From contig NC_014387.1 of NCBI RefSeq assembly GCF_000145035.1, forward strand, positions 402,441 to 466,440: a stretch of DNA of 64,000 nucleotides. The letters run 5' to 3'. Below, one piece after another: positions 46,133-54,936 of this stretch. Positions within the stretch are counted from its first letter, which is position 1; each line of letters starts with the position of its first letter. The DNA comes from Butyrivibrio proteoclasticus B316. Lineage in GTDB: Bacteria > Bacillota > Clostridia > Lachnospirales > Lachnospiraceae. Below the pieces are notes generated by a model. The model was given only the letters and a program-made list of their open reading frames with translations. It was not told the origin of the DNA and did not search any database. The translations under genes and the position numbers were made by a program.

Positions 46133-46645
46133 TTATTTAGTTACGCGCTTTAAGAGCTGAGCTTCATGAATCTTTTCATTAACATCAGCAAGGAACTGAT
46201 GATTCTGAGGATCCGTAATAAAATCCAGGAAATCTCTGGCTTCTTTTAAGGTTAATTTCTGTATTTCTACAAGGTATTTCAGAATCTCGTCCTGAGTTTT
46301 ACCCTCGGTGATAAATCTATCGACAATATCAAACAGGACCATAAATCTTCTCATTTTAACTTTTGTTCTAATGTGGTGAAGCTCGATGAAAATTCCGACA
46401 AGAATAAACAAGGCTGTGAAAGAAAGTAAGAGAAAAAACACACCCCAAAATAGCCTGCTACTATTAAGGTTAAGCAACCCGGCAAAAAGAGAAAAAACAA
46501 AAACTAAGGAAAACGAGGTAATCAGGATACCAAGTCTAGCCTTATTGCGCGTAGAATCGCTAAGCGCCATAAGACGAACGGTAATTCCAAATACCAAATA
46601 GAAAACTGCCGCAAAGGCAATTCCCAAATAAGATAATTGAAGCAT
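46133..46645 (-). CDS. Small integral membrane protein of unknown function
   Basis: The 170-residue protein has three predicted helices in the first 90 residues, then a charged cytoplasmic-type half with two predicted helices (FDIVDRFITEGKTQDEILKYL, then LTLKEARDFLDFI). The ATG at 46645 follows GGGGG; a TTG two codons earlier is possible. It is a single gene with its own terminator. No family is recognised. Confidence 0.65.
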   Translation of the reverse strand: MLQLSYLGIAFAAVFYLVFGITVRLMALSDSTRNKARLGILITSFSLVFVFSLFAGLLNLNSSRLFWGVFFLLLSFTALFILVGIFIELHHIRTKVKMRRFMVLFDIVDRFITEGKTQDEILKYLVEIQKLTLKEARDFLDFITDPQNHQFLADVNEKIHEAQLLKRVTK

Positions 46646-47055
46646 ATTCAATTCCCCCTCTATGTATTAATTCTAACAATGTTAATGTACTATTGCAATC
46701 TACTAAATTGAATATAATAATTAATCAATATATAGTGCATAAACAAATGAGAAACTATAGAAACTGCTTGGAAAAGAATGTATTTCTGGGGGAAAATACG
46801 GAATCTTTTACTAACTACAAAGGCCGTGACATACTTTAAGATAAATATAAGGGAGTATTATTAATGGGTTGACTTTTACACTACAATGCTTTAATCTTTA
46901 AAAGTATAAGATTGTATACAACAATACACACATTAATTTCTTACATATTCAGAGCGTTTTTAAGCAAAAAATGGTATCGAAGACGTACATTTATTTATTT
47001 CCCAACAATTAAATGTTTCTATAAAACGTCAATTTTCAAGAGGAGGACAATATTT
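46646..47055. other. Intergenic region upstream of livK
   Basis: This 410-bp AT-rich gap must hold promoters for livK and the divergent membrane gene. A TTGACT at 46869 is a possible -35 box without a good -10 partner. The reading frame of livK stays open back to 46912, but the upstream residues do not look like protein. AGGAGGA at 47041 is the livK ribosome site. No riboswitch was recognised. Confidence 0.4.
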
Positions 47056-48261
47056 ATGAAAAAGTTAAACAAAGTGGTTAGTACATTAATGGCTTCCATG
47101 ATGGCTGTTAGTATGATGGCAGGATGTGGTGCAGATGCTTCTACAACCGCTGGCGATTCACAGACAGAAGGCGCTGCAAGTACAGCTGCAGCAGGAACAA
47201 CCTTTAAGATTGGTGCTATCGGACCACTTACAGGTGAATACGCAGCTTATGGTAGCGCAGTGTGCAACGCTGCAGAACTTGCAGTTGAAGAAATCAATGC
47301 TGCAGGTGGAATAAATGGCTATCAGGTTGAGTACAATAAGGAAGATGATGAGACAAATGCTGAGAAATCAGTAAATGCCTATAATCTTCTCAAGGACTGG
47401 GGAATGCAGATTCTCGTTGGTTCAACTACAAGTGGCTGTTCAATCGCTGTTTCTGAATATACCAAGGCTGATAACATGTTCCAGCTCACACCTTCAGGCT
47501 CAGCTGTTGACTGCGTTAAATATGACAATGCTTTCAGAGTATGCTTCTCAGATCCTAACCAAGGCGTAGCGGCTGCTCAGTATATTTCAGATAATGGTCT
47601 TGCAACTAAGGTTGGTATTATCTACAACAGTTCCGATGTTTATTCAGATGGAATCAACCAGAAATTCATCCAGGAGGCTGAAGGCAAGAATTTCGAGATT
47701 GTATCTGTAGAGGCTTTCACATCAGACAGTAGTACAGATTTTTCTGTTCAGCTTCAGAAAGCCAAGGATGCAGGAGCAGATCTTGTTTTCCTTCCAATCT
47801 ACTATAAGGAAGCTTCACTTATCCTGACACAGGCCAAGACAATGGGCTATACACCTACATTCTTTGGTGTAGATGGTCTCGATGGTATCCTTACAGTTGA
47901 TAACTTTGACACATCACTTGCAGAGGGCGTAATGCTTCTGACTCCATTTGCAGCTGATGCTACAGATGATCTTACAGTTAACTTTGTTAGCAAGTATAAA
48001 GAAAAATATGGCGAGGTTCCAAACCAGTTTGCGGCTGATGCTTACGATGCAGTTTATATAATCAAAAAAGCTATTGAAGCCAAGAACGTAACTCCTGACA
48101 TGAGCGTTTCTGATATCTGCGAAGCTATCAAGGGTGCTATGATTGAAATCGAGGTTGCCGGTGTTACTTCATCCAAGATGACCTGGGATGCAAGCGGAGA
48201 GCCTAACAAGGAGCCAAGAGCTGTTGTTATCAAGAACGGAGCTTATGTTTCAGCTCAGTAA
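47056..48261 (+). CDS. livK: Branched-chain amino acid ABC transporter binding lipoprotein
   Basis: The 401-residue protein has a lipoprotein signal with lipobox MMAGC and a type-I periplasmic-binding fold of the Leu/Ile/Val family: KIGAIGPLTGEYAAYGSAV, AVEEINAAGGINGYQVEY and GSTTSGCSIAVSEY. AGGAGGA lies eight bases before the ATG. It heads the liv operon; a stem-loop after it probably raises its output over the membrane genes. Substrate is inferred from family and operon. Confidence 0.93.
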   Translation: MKKLNKVVSTLMASMMAVSMMAGCGADASTTAGDSQTEGAASTAAAGTTFKIGAIGPLTGEYAAYGSAVCNAAELAVEEINAAGGINGYQVEYNKEDDETNAEKSVNAYNLLKDWGMQILVGSTTSGCSIAVSEYTKADNMFQLTPSGSAVDCVKYDNAFRVCFSDPNQGVAAAQYISDNGLATKVGIIYNSSDVYSDGINQKFIQEAEGKNFEIVSVEAFTSDSSTDFSVQLQKAKDAGADLVFLPIYYKEASLILTQAKTMGYTPTFFGVDGLDGILTVDNFDTSLAEGVMLLTPFAADATDDLTVNFVSKYKEKYGEVPNQFAADAYDAVYIIKKAIEAKNVTPDMSVSDICEAIKGAMIEIEVAGVTSSKMTWDASGEPNKEPRAVVIKNGAYVSAQ

Positions 48262-48321
48262 TGGTTTCATGACATTCTAACCTGATGAGTTTACAGATTA
48301 ATAAAATTAGGTGAGACTTTC

Positions 48322-48357
48322 AGCGAGGGATGCTGTCACAGGTATCCTTCGCTTTCT
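48322..48357 (+). terminator. Partial terminator or mRNA-stabilising hairpin after livK
   Basis: AGCGAGGGAT pairs with ATCCTTCGCT (one wobble), followed by TTCT. It lies inside the liv operon, so it may work as an attenuator setting binding-protein excess. The remaining bases to 48553 hold no gene. Confidence 0.65.
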
Positions 48358-48553
48358 ATTACAAGGACAAGTAAATATATAGCCTATTTGATGTCAAAAG
48401 CCACTTTTTATATCTACTGATAATGAATTGGTAAATATATTAGGAATTAGTTGTAAAAAAGATAATAAAAGCATCGATTTATTGATTGAAATTATCATAT
48501 AATAAAGATATGGAATTGCGAGAATAAGTCAAAACAGTAAGAGAGGCGAGAAC

Positions 48554-49441
48554 ATGAGTAGTTTTCTTACATATTTTATAAGCGGATTAAGTCTTGGGAG
48601 CATATATGCAATAATTGCTCTTGGATATACCATGGTTTACGGCATTGCCAAGATGCTTAACTTTGCTCACGGCGACTTTATCATGGTGGGATGCTACATC
48701 ATCTTTTCCGTAAGCGGCGCTCTGAGCGGGAATTCGCTGGTGGGAATCCTTGTAGCGATTGTTTTGTGTACGCTTCTTGGAATTACAACTGAATTCGTGG
48801 CTTACAGGCCTCTTCGAGGAGCTACGTCTCCTCTTGCAGTTCTGATCACAGCAATTGGCGTCAGCTATTTTCTCGAAAATGTCGCCCTTTTGATCTTTGG
48901 CGCAGACATTAAATCTTTTACCTCTGTTATTAAGTGGGAAGGCCTGACATTTGCTGATGGAAATCTCAGAATTCAGGGCGTAACAATTATTACAATCGTC
49001 ATAAGTATCATAGTTCTGATAGTTCTGGAAGCTTTCATTAATAAAACCAAACAGGGACAGGCAATGCTGGCTGTTGCTGAAGATAAGGGCGCTGCAGCTC
49101 TTATGGGAATTAACGTCAACAAGACGATCATGCTGACTTTTGCAATTGGCTCTGCACTTGCTGCCGTTGCAGGCGCTTTACTGTGCTCGGCTTATCCATC
49201 TCTTTCACCGTATACAGGAGCAATGCCTGGTATCAAGGCATTCGTCGCAGCGGTTCTTGGAGGGATTGGTTCAATCCCCGGAGCCATGATAGGCGGACTG
49301 GTGCTTGGAATAGTTGAGATTCTGAGTAAGACATATATTTCATCGCAGTTATCTGATGCGATAGTATTTGGAATTCTTGTCATAGTACTTCTGGTGAAGC
49401 CTACAGGAATTCTGGGCAAGAAGATTCAGGAAAAAGTCTAA
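48554..49441 (+). CDS. livH: Branched-chain amino acid ABC permease LivH
   Basis: The 295-residue protein begins with LSLGSIYAIIALGYTMVYGI and the NFAHGDF motif that marks LivH. About eight helices are predicted. It pairs with LivM, 21 bases downstream. Confidence 0.95.
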   Translation: MSSFLTYFISGLSLGSIYAIIALGYTMVYGIAKMLNFAHGDFIMVGCYIIFSVSGALSGNSLVGILVAIVLCTLLGITTEFVAYRPLRGATSPLAVLITAIGVSYFLENVALLIFGADIKSFTSVIKWEGLTFADGNLRIQGVTIITIVISIIVLIVLEAFINKTKQGQAMLAVAEDKGAAALMGINVNKTIMLTFAIGSALAAVAGALLCSAYPSLSPYTGAMPGIKAFVAAVLGGIGSIPGAMIGGLVLGIVEILSKTYISSQLSDAIVFGILVIVLLVKPTGILGKKIQEKV

Positions 49442-49462
49442 GGTGTCAGGAGATCAGAGTAT

Positions 49463-50515
49463 ATGAAATTGACTAAGAAGACTAGAGATAATTTTATAAC
49501 ATACGGAATCGTGATAGCTTCATACATTGTGTTCCAGACTTTGGCATCCACAGGGAATCTTTCAAGCCACATGAAAGGCCTTCTGGTTCCTATGACATAC
49601 TATGCGGTAATTGCAGTTGCGCTTAATCTTTGCGTGGGAATACTTGGAGAACTTAGTATCGGACATTGCGGATTTATGTGTATAGGAGCTTTTACCAGCG
49701 CATTCTTTTCCAAGGTTACGGAAGAGGGGATTCCGACAGTGCCAAGATTTATTCTGGCTTTTGTAATAGGTATCGCGATGGCGGCCCTGTTCGGATTTCT
49801 CATTGGTATTCCTGTTCTGAGACTTAAGGGTGACTATCTTGCAATCGTAACTCTTGCTTTTGGCGAGATCATCAAAAACGTTATAAATGCCTTTTATATT
49901 GGCGTTGACAGTAAGGGAGTTCACTTTTCTCTCAAAAATTCTATGGAGCTTGGACTTGAGCCGGATGGCCAGCTTATAGTTAACGGCGCTATGGGAATTA
50001 CAGGAACTCCGCACAATTCAAGCTTCACAGTAGGAATTGTAGTGCTTATACTGGCTCTTTTCGTTGTTCAGAACCTTGTTAATTCAAGGGATGGACGTGC
50101 CATCATGGCTGTCAGGGATAATTACATTGCAGCAGAGGCAACAGGAATAAATGTTACCAAGTACAAGATGATGGCATTTGTTATTTCTGCAGCAATTGCA
50201 GGGGCTGCAGGGGTTCTCTTTTCCCATAATATTACGACACTTACTGCTACGTCCCAGTACTTTGGCTATAATGCTTCCATCATGATTCTGGTATATGTAG
50301 TTCTGGGCGGCATCGGCAATATCAGAGGAAGCGTCATAGCGGCATGCATTTTGTATCTGCTTCCTGAGCTTTTGAGAGGCTTTAGTAACTATAGAATGCT
50401 GATCTATTCAATTGTTCTTATTGTTATGATGATCTATACCTGGTCACCGGCTGTGATCAACTTTAGAGAGACGGTTTTAAACAGATGGCTTCCATGGAAG
50501 AAGCGCGAAATCTAA
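49463..50515 (+). CDS. livM: Branched-chain amino acid ABC permease LivM
   Basis: The 350-residue protein has about nine helices and the LivM features LNLCVGILGELSIGHCGFM, LKGDYLAIVTLAFGEI and RDNYIAAEATGINVTKYKMM. It forms the pore with LivH. Confidence 0.95.
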   Translation: MKLTKKTRDNFITYGIVIASYIVFQTLASTGNLSSHMKGLLVPMTYYAVIAVALNLCVGILGELSIGHCGFMCIGAFTSAFFSKVTEEGIPTVPRFILAFVIGIAMAALFGFLIGIPVLRLKGDYLAIVTLAFGEIIKNVINAFYIGVDSKGVHFSLKNSMELGLEPDGQLIVNGAMGITGTPHNSSFTVGIVVLILALFVVQNLVNSRDGRAIMAVRDNYIAAEATGINVTKYKMMAFVISAAIAGAAGVLFSHNITTLTATSQYFGYNASIMILVYVVLGGIGNIRGSVIAACILYLLPELLRGFSNYRMLIYSIVLIVMMIYTWSPAVINFRETVLNRWLPWKKREI

Positions 50516-50540
50516 AAGAAAATTGTAAAGAGGTACCTGA

Positions 50541-51299
50541 ATGGCACTACTTGAAGTTAACAATTTATGCATAGCGTTTGGCGGCTTAAGAGCCGTTGAC
50601 GATTTTAATCTGAATATTGAAAAAGGTGAGCTTTATGGCCTGATTGGTCCTAATGGCGCGGGAAAAACAACAGTTTTTAATCTGCTGACCGGTGTTTATA
50701 AGCCAAACGAAGGGATCATCAGGCTTGATGGAGAGGATATTACCAGAAAATCCACAATCGAGATCAATCACGCAGGAATAGCCAGAACCTTCCAGAACAT
50801 CAGACTTTTCAAGGATATGTCGGTTCTTGATAATGTTAAGGTTGGACTTACAGAGCGCTTTAAGTACAGCACGATTGAAGGAATTCTTCATCTTGGAAAG
50901 TACAGAAAAGTGGAAAAAGAGATGGATCAGGAAGCTGAGAAGCTTCTGAAAGTCTTTGATCTTGACGGGGAAAAAGACACCATGGCTTCAAACCTTCCTT
51001 ATGGTAAACAGAGAAAGCTTGAAATAGCCAGAGCTATGGCGACAAATCCCAAGCTTTTATTATTGGATGAGCCCGCAGCAGGCATGAATCCTAATGAAAC
51101 TAAAGAACTGATGGATACTATTGCTCTTGTCCGCAGGGAGTTTGATATGACAATCCTCTTGATCGAGCATGATATGAAGCTGGTATCAGGAATCTGTGAA
51201 AAGCTTACGGTTCTTAACTTTGGACGAGTTCTGTGTCAGGGAAGTACGAAGGAAGTACTGAGTAACCCGGAAGTTATCAAAGCTTATCTTGGAGAGTGA
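50541..51299 (+). CDS. livG: Branched-chain amino acid ABC ATPase LivG
   Basis: The 252-residue ATPase has Walker A GPNGAGKTT and Walker B LLLLDEPAAGMN. The signature region reads NLPYGKQRKLEIARAMA in place of LSGGQ, which is normal for LivG. AGAGG precedes the ATG at 50541. Confidence 0.95.
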   Translation: MALLEVNNLCIAFGGLRAVDDFNLNIEKGELYGLIGPNGAGKTTVFNLLTGVYKPNEGIIRLDGEDITRKSTIEINHAGIARTFQNIRLFKDMSVLDNVKVGLTERFKYSTIEGILHLGKYRKVEKEMDQEAEKLLKVFDLDGEKDTMASNLPYGKQRKLEIARAMATNPKLLLLDEPAAGMNPNETKELMDTIALVRREFDMTILLIEHDMKLVSGICEKLTVLNFGRVLCQGSTKEVLSNPEVIKAYLGE

Positions 51300-51359
51300 G
51301 AAACGACCGCAAGCGACATTTTTATGAGTGGTCAAATACTTTTTTGAATGAGGTAGTAA

Positions 51360-52073
51360 ATGTCAGCATTACTTGAAGTAGAAAACTTAAGTGTATATTA
51401 TGGCGTGATCCAGGCTCTGAAAGGGATCTCTTTTCACGTTGATAAAGGGGAAGTTGTGGCACTTATTGGCGCTAACGGCGCAGGCAAAACAACCACGCTC
51501 CATACCCTGTCTGGTCTGATAAGTGCAGATAAGGGTGATATCATTTATAAAGGACAGAATCTCAGAAAAATAGCCAATCACAAAATAGTCAGTCTTGGAA
51601 TGGCGCAGGTTCCCGAAGGAAGACGCGTATTTGCCGAGATGACTGTTCTGCAGAATCTTAAGATGGGAGCCTATACCAGAAGGGATAAGGCTGAGATAGA
51701 GGAAACTCTTCAGATGATCTACAAGAGATTTCCAAGGCTTGAGGAGAGAAAGAGTCAGCTAGCGGGAACTCTTTCAGGTGGCGAGCAGCAGATGCTGGCT
51801 ATGGGAAGGGCGCTTATGTCTCATCCTGACATTATACTCATGGATGAACCCTCGATGGGATTATCGCCGATTTTTGTAAATGAGATTTTTAAGATTATTC
51901 AGGACGTCAACAAGGACGGAGTGACAGTACTTCTTGTTGAGCAGAATGCCAAGAAGGCTCTCTCAATTGCTAACAGAGCATATGTACTTGAGACGGGATC
52001 CATTGTCAAGGAAGGTCCGGCCAGCGAACTTTTAAATGATGAATCTATAAAGAAAGCTTATCTTGGAGAGTAG
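51360..52073 (+). CDS. livF: Branched-chain amino acid ABC ATPase LivF
   Basis: The 237-residue ATPase has Walker A GANGAGKTTTLHTLSG, signature LSGGEQQMLAMGRALM and Walker B IILMDEPSMGLSP. It completes the livKHMGF set. Confidence 0.95.
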   Translation: MSALLEVENLSVYYGVIQALKGISFHVDKGEVVALIGANGAGKTTTLHTLSGLISADKGDIIYKGQNLRKIANHKIVSLGMAQVPEGRRVFAEMTVLQNLKMGAYTRRDKAEIEETLQMIYKRFPRLEERKSQLAGTLSGGEQQMLAMGRALMSHPDIILMDEPSMGLSPIFVNEIFKIIQDVNKDGVTVLLVEQNAKKALSIANRAYVLETGSIVKEGPASELLNDESIKKAYLGE

Positions 52074-52074
52074 A

Positions 52075-52163
52075 GCACTTGATGAGGTAGTTTCGAATCT
52101 AGTGCGAACCTTGGGTGAACACTTAGCGAGGTATTTACGAGCTTAGTGAGAATCCCAGAGTAG
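52075..52163 (+). repeat. Degenerate 44-bp direct repeat with hairpin potential
   Basis: Two copies start near 52075 and 52119. Both read CACTT...GAGGTA...CGA...TAGTG and can fold CACTT-AG/CT-TAGTG stems with a mismatch. They fill the gap between livF and the kinase gene. Confidence 0.5.
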
Positions 52164-52171
52164 GAGGAAAT

Positions 52172-52807
52172 ATGAAGAAGATCACAATTACAATTGCACG
52201 TCAGTACGGAAGCGGCGGTAGAACAGTTGGAATCAGACTGGCCAATGAGCTGGGGATCCACTACTATGATAAGGAACTGACCAAAATTGCATCAGAACAA
52301 AGCGGGATTTCTGAGAGTCTTTTTCTGGATACGGATGAGAAATTCAGGAAAAAAGGCTTTCTCAAGACACCAATTCATGTCTACAATTCGGAGATCATAG
52401 GCCCTGACAGCCCTGACTATACATCACCTGACAACTTATTTAATCTTCAGGCCAAATGTATCAAGGAACTGGCTGAGAATGAGCCCTGCGTAATAGTGGG
52501 AAGGTGTGCAGATTTTGTACTCAAGGATTATGACAATGTGCTGAGCGTCTTTGTACATGCGCCTCATGATTTCCTCATGGAGCAGGCCGGCAAGGTTCAG
52601 CCTCTTAAGGGAAAAGAGCTTGAGAAATTCTGCGCAAGAGAGGATAAATTCCGCGCAGATTATTACAAGCACCACACAGGGCATGACTGGACAGATGCTA
52701 TGAACTACGACCTGTGCCTTGACTCTGGTAAGCTTGGCTTTGATAAATGCGTAGAAGCTATCAAGGCTCACGCAAGAGTAAGATTTGGGGAAGATGTGTT
52801 TGATTGA
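52172..52807 (+). CDS. Cytidylate kinase-like family protein
   Basis: The 211-residue protein has the N-terminal P-loop variant ITIARQYGSGGRTVGIRLAN, then HYYDKELTKIASEQSGISE and VGRCADFVL, matching the cytidylate-kinase-like family common in gut Firmicutes. It differs from canonical Cmk in length and P-loop, so the substrate is uncertain. AGGAGG precedes the ATG, and a terminator follows. Confidence 0.85.
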   Translation: MKKITITIARQYGSGGRTVGIRLANELGIHYYDKELTKIASEQSGISESLFLDTDEKFRKKGFLKTPIHVYNSEIIGPDSPDYTSPDNLFNLQAKCIKELAENEPCVIVGRCADFVLKDYDNVLSVFVHAPHDFLMEQAGKVQPLKGKELEKFCAREDKFRADYYKHHTGHDWTDAMNYDLCLDSGKLGFDKCVEAIKAHARVRFGEDVFD

Positions 52808-52824
52808 TATAGGTGTCAAAAGAA

Positions 52825-52857
52825 AACAGGTGCATTGGCAAGATGCACCTGTTTTTA
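52825..52857 (+). terminator. Terminator after cytidylate kinase-like gene
   Basis: An 11-bp perfect stem AACAGGTGCAT/ATGCACCTGTT with a 7-base loop is followed by TTT. Confidence 0.9.
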
Positions 52858-52924
52858 GGTAGGAGATTTTTATGACTATTGTATGTCATATGTAATTAAC
52901 GCCTTGGCTTGACGTTTTTTACAA

Positions 52925-52963
52925 GTTAGCTTTTGCTAACAAAATCATATTAGCATATGCTAA
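52925..52963. promoter_or_regulatory. Two tandem palindromic operators upstream of exonuclease gene
   Basis: GTTAGC-TTTT-GCTAAC (52925-52940) and TTAGCATATGCTAA (52950-52963) are both perfect inverted repeats sharing the half-site TTAGC/GCTAA. Their centres are 24 bp apart, just over two helical turns, so two dimers could bind on nearly the same face. They lie about 40 bp upstream of a TATAAT at 53005-53010, which has a 17-bp-spaced TTTTCA at 52982. The regulator is unknown. Confidence 0.6.
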
Positions 52964-53076
52964 CAGATTGTGCAAGCCTTATTTTCAAATTTATTTTTTT
53001 AAGATATAATAAGCTTTGGTTTGTGCTACAAATAAGTGTGCAGATCATAGCAAATATATGGCGATGGGTACTGATT

Positions 53077-54114
53077 ATGGCAAATGAAAAGTTTATTTTA
53101 ATAGATGGAAGTTCCATGCTGGTGACAAATTACTACGGCAATCTTCCCAAGGCACTTCTATTTGAGAAGGATCCTGAGAAAAAGGAAAAGTTATATTCTC
53201 AGATCCTGCACAATGACAAAGGGCAGTATACAAATGCCATTTATGGAATGATGCGTACGATTCTCAAGATCATTGCTGAGCAGAAGCCTACACACATGAT
53301 GTTTGCTTTTGATATGACAAGAGATACCTTTAGAAGAGAGAAATATCCTGACTACAAGGGAAATCGTGGAGAGACTCCCGAGCCTCTTAAGGAGCAGTTC
53401 GAGAACATGGAGAAGCTTCTTTTAGAGATGGGATTTCAGGTGTTTTTTGACAATAAGTTCGAGGCTGATGATATCGTAGGAAGTGTGGTTACCAAATTTG
53501 AAAAAGAGATTCCTTCTTTTATCATTACCAAGGACCATGATTATCTGCAGCTTGTAAGTGACTATACCAGAGTATGGCTTATTCAGACCAAGCAGGAAAC
53601 AGCTGATGAGCTTTTAAATAAATATGGCGCAGAATACGGCTGGAACAGTAAGCTTGCAGCGATTCCGGACAAGGCTTTTGAAGTAACACCGCCTCTTTGC
53701 CTGTCCGAATATGGTGTTAAGCCTGAGCAGATTCCTGACCTTAAGGGAATTCAGGGAGATACAAGTGATAATATTCCGGGAGTCAAGGGAGTCAGCAGTG
53801 CTGCGATACCTCTTTTGGCTGAATATGGAACTATTGAGAAGATTTATGAAGCTATTGATGAGTGCGGCGGTGATGCCAAGGCGCTCAAGGCGCTTGGAGC
53901 ACACTGGAAAGAGGATCTTGGAATTTCCAGAAGCCCTATGAAGGCACTTACCGAATACAGAGATATGGCTTTTTTGTCCAAAGAGCTTGCTCAGATCAGA
54001 AGAGATTATGATACCGGCAAGACTTTGGAAGATTTCAGGATCAATATTAACAAGGATAGAGCCAAAGAGCTCTTTCTTGAATATGGCTTCAAGTCACTAA
54101 TTGAGAAGCTGTGA
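53077..54114 (+). CDS. Stand-alone 5'-3' exonuclease (PolA N-terminal domain family)
   Basis: The 345-residue protein corresponds to the 5'-nuclease domain of DNA polymerase I without the polymerase. Metal-binding motifs are ILIDGSSMLV, FAFDMTRDTFRREKYPDYKG, NKFEADDIVGSV, FIITKDHDYLQLV and the helix-hairpin-helix part KGIQGDTSDNIPGVKGVS. It should remove flaps or RNA primers. The ATG at 53077 is the first that matches the family; its ribosome site (GATGGG) is weak. PolA-type full-length genes are not in the window. Confidence 0.88.
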   Translation: MANEKFILIDGSSMLVTNYYGNLPKALLFEKDPEKKEKLYSQILHNDKGQYTNAIYGMMRTILKIIAEQKPTHMMFAFDMTRDTFRREKYPDYKGNRGETPEPLKEQFENMEKLLLEMGFQVFFDNKFEADDIVGSVVTKFEKEIPSFIITKDHDYLQLVSDYTRVWLIQTKQETADELLNKYGAEYGWNSKLAAIPDKAFEVTPPLCLSEYGVKPEQIPDLKGIQGDTSDNIPGVKGVSSAAIPLLAEYGTIEKIYEAIDECGGDAKALKALGAHWKEDLGISRSPMKALTEYRDMAFLSKELAQIRRDYDTGKTLEDFRININKDRAKELFLEYGFKSLIEKL

Positions 54115-54150
54115 CGATCCTCAAACAGATATTTGAAAGAGAAATGGATT

Positions 54151-54876
54151 ATGCGTAATTATTACCACACAATCATTATTAATATCTTCAGGATTATTTA
54201 CTATGTCCTGAAATCCAGAATCTGGATCAGACACAAGGATAAACATAGCGAGGAAGCTCGTTACAAGCTTGCTAACGAGATGGTTACCAAGATGAACAGG
54301 TCATCCGGTTATAAGACTATTGGCTATGGACTTGAAAACCTGCCCAAGGAAGGCGGATATATGCTGTATCCCAACCATCAGGGCAAGTATGACGTGCTTG
54401 GAATTTTTAATACTCATGAAAAGCCTTTGTCCTTTATCATGGATGAAAAGAGATCCCACATTATTCTGGTCAGAGAGTTTCTTGATCTTGTGGATGGCAA
54501 GAGACTTGAGATGGATAATCCCAGACAGACTATAGAAGTTTTCCGTGAAATGGCAGAGGAACTCCAAAGTGGCAGGAAGTTTATTCTATTCCCTGAAGGC
54601 GGATACAAAGAGAATAACAACAATGTTGTTGAAAGCTTCAAGCCGGGAAGCTTTAAGCTTGCCAAGATGTCCAAAGTCCCGATCGTTCCTGTGGCTCTTG
54701 TTGATTCTTACAAGGTTTACAACAGTGATGAACACTATGGCCCTGTTACCACATACGTTTATTATTTGGAGCCTATAATGTATGAAGAGTACAAGGATCT
54801 TAAGACCCAGGAAATAGCACGAATAGTAGAAAAAAGAATTAAAGATAAAATTGCAGAGCACCTTGCTAAACAGTAA
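54151..54876 (+). CDS. 1-acyl-glycerol-3-phosphate acyltransferase family protein
   Basis: The 241-residue protein has an N-terminal hydrophobic helix (TIIINIFRIIYYVL), the catalytic H-x4-D motif in YPNHQGKYDVLG, and FPEGGYKEN for glycerol-phosphate binding. It should add the second acyl chain in phospholipid synthesis at the membrane. The ATG at 54151 is preferred over a TTG six codons earlier. It follows the exonuclease by 36 bases. Confidence 0.88.
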   Translation: MRNYYHTIIINIFRIIYYVLKSRIWIRHKDKHSEEARYKLANEMVTKMNRSSGYKTIGYGLENLPKEGGYMLYPNHQGKYDVLGIFNTHEKPLSFIMDEKRSHIILVREFLDLVDGKRLEMDNPRQTIEVFREMAEELQSGRKFILFPEGGYKENNNNVVESFKPGSFKLAKMSKVPIVPVALVDSYKVYNSDEHYGPVTTYVYYLEPIMYEEYKDLKTQEIARIVEKRIKDKIAEHLAKQ

Positions 54877-54893
54877 GGCGCTCTTTCTTTTTT
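54855..54893 (+). terminator. Terminator overlapping end of acyltransferase gene
   Basis: AGAGC-A-CCTT pairs with AAGG-C-GCTCT, and the stem is followed by TTCTTTTTT. The 5' arm lies within the coding end. Confidence 0.75.
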
Positions 54894-54936
54894 ATTATAA
54901 AATCAGAAATTGTGCCTGGGTGGCGCACCCTATAAT

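Noticed and set aside
46912..47055. N-terminal extension of the livK protein
   Set aside because: The frame is open, but it would bury the lipoprotein signal, and AGGAGGA stands just before the later ATG.
52925..52963. Rex or LexA binding sites
   Set aside because: The half-sites TTAGC/GCTAA do not fit TTGTTAA-type Rex or CGAAC/GTTCG-type LexA sites.
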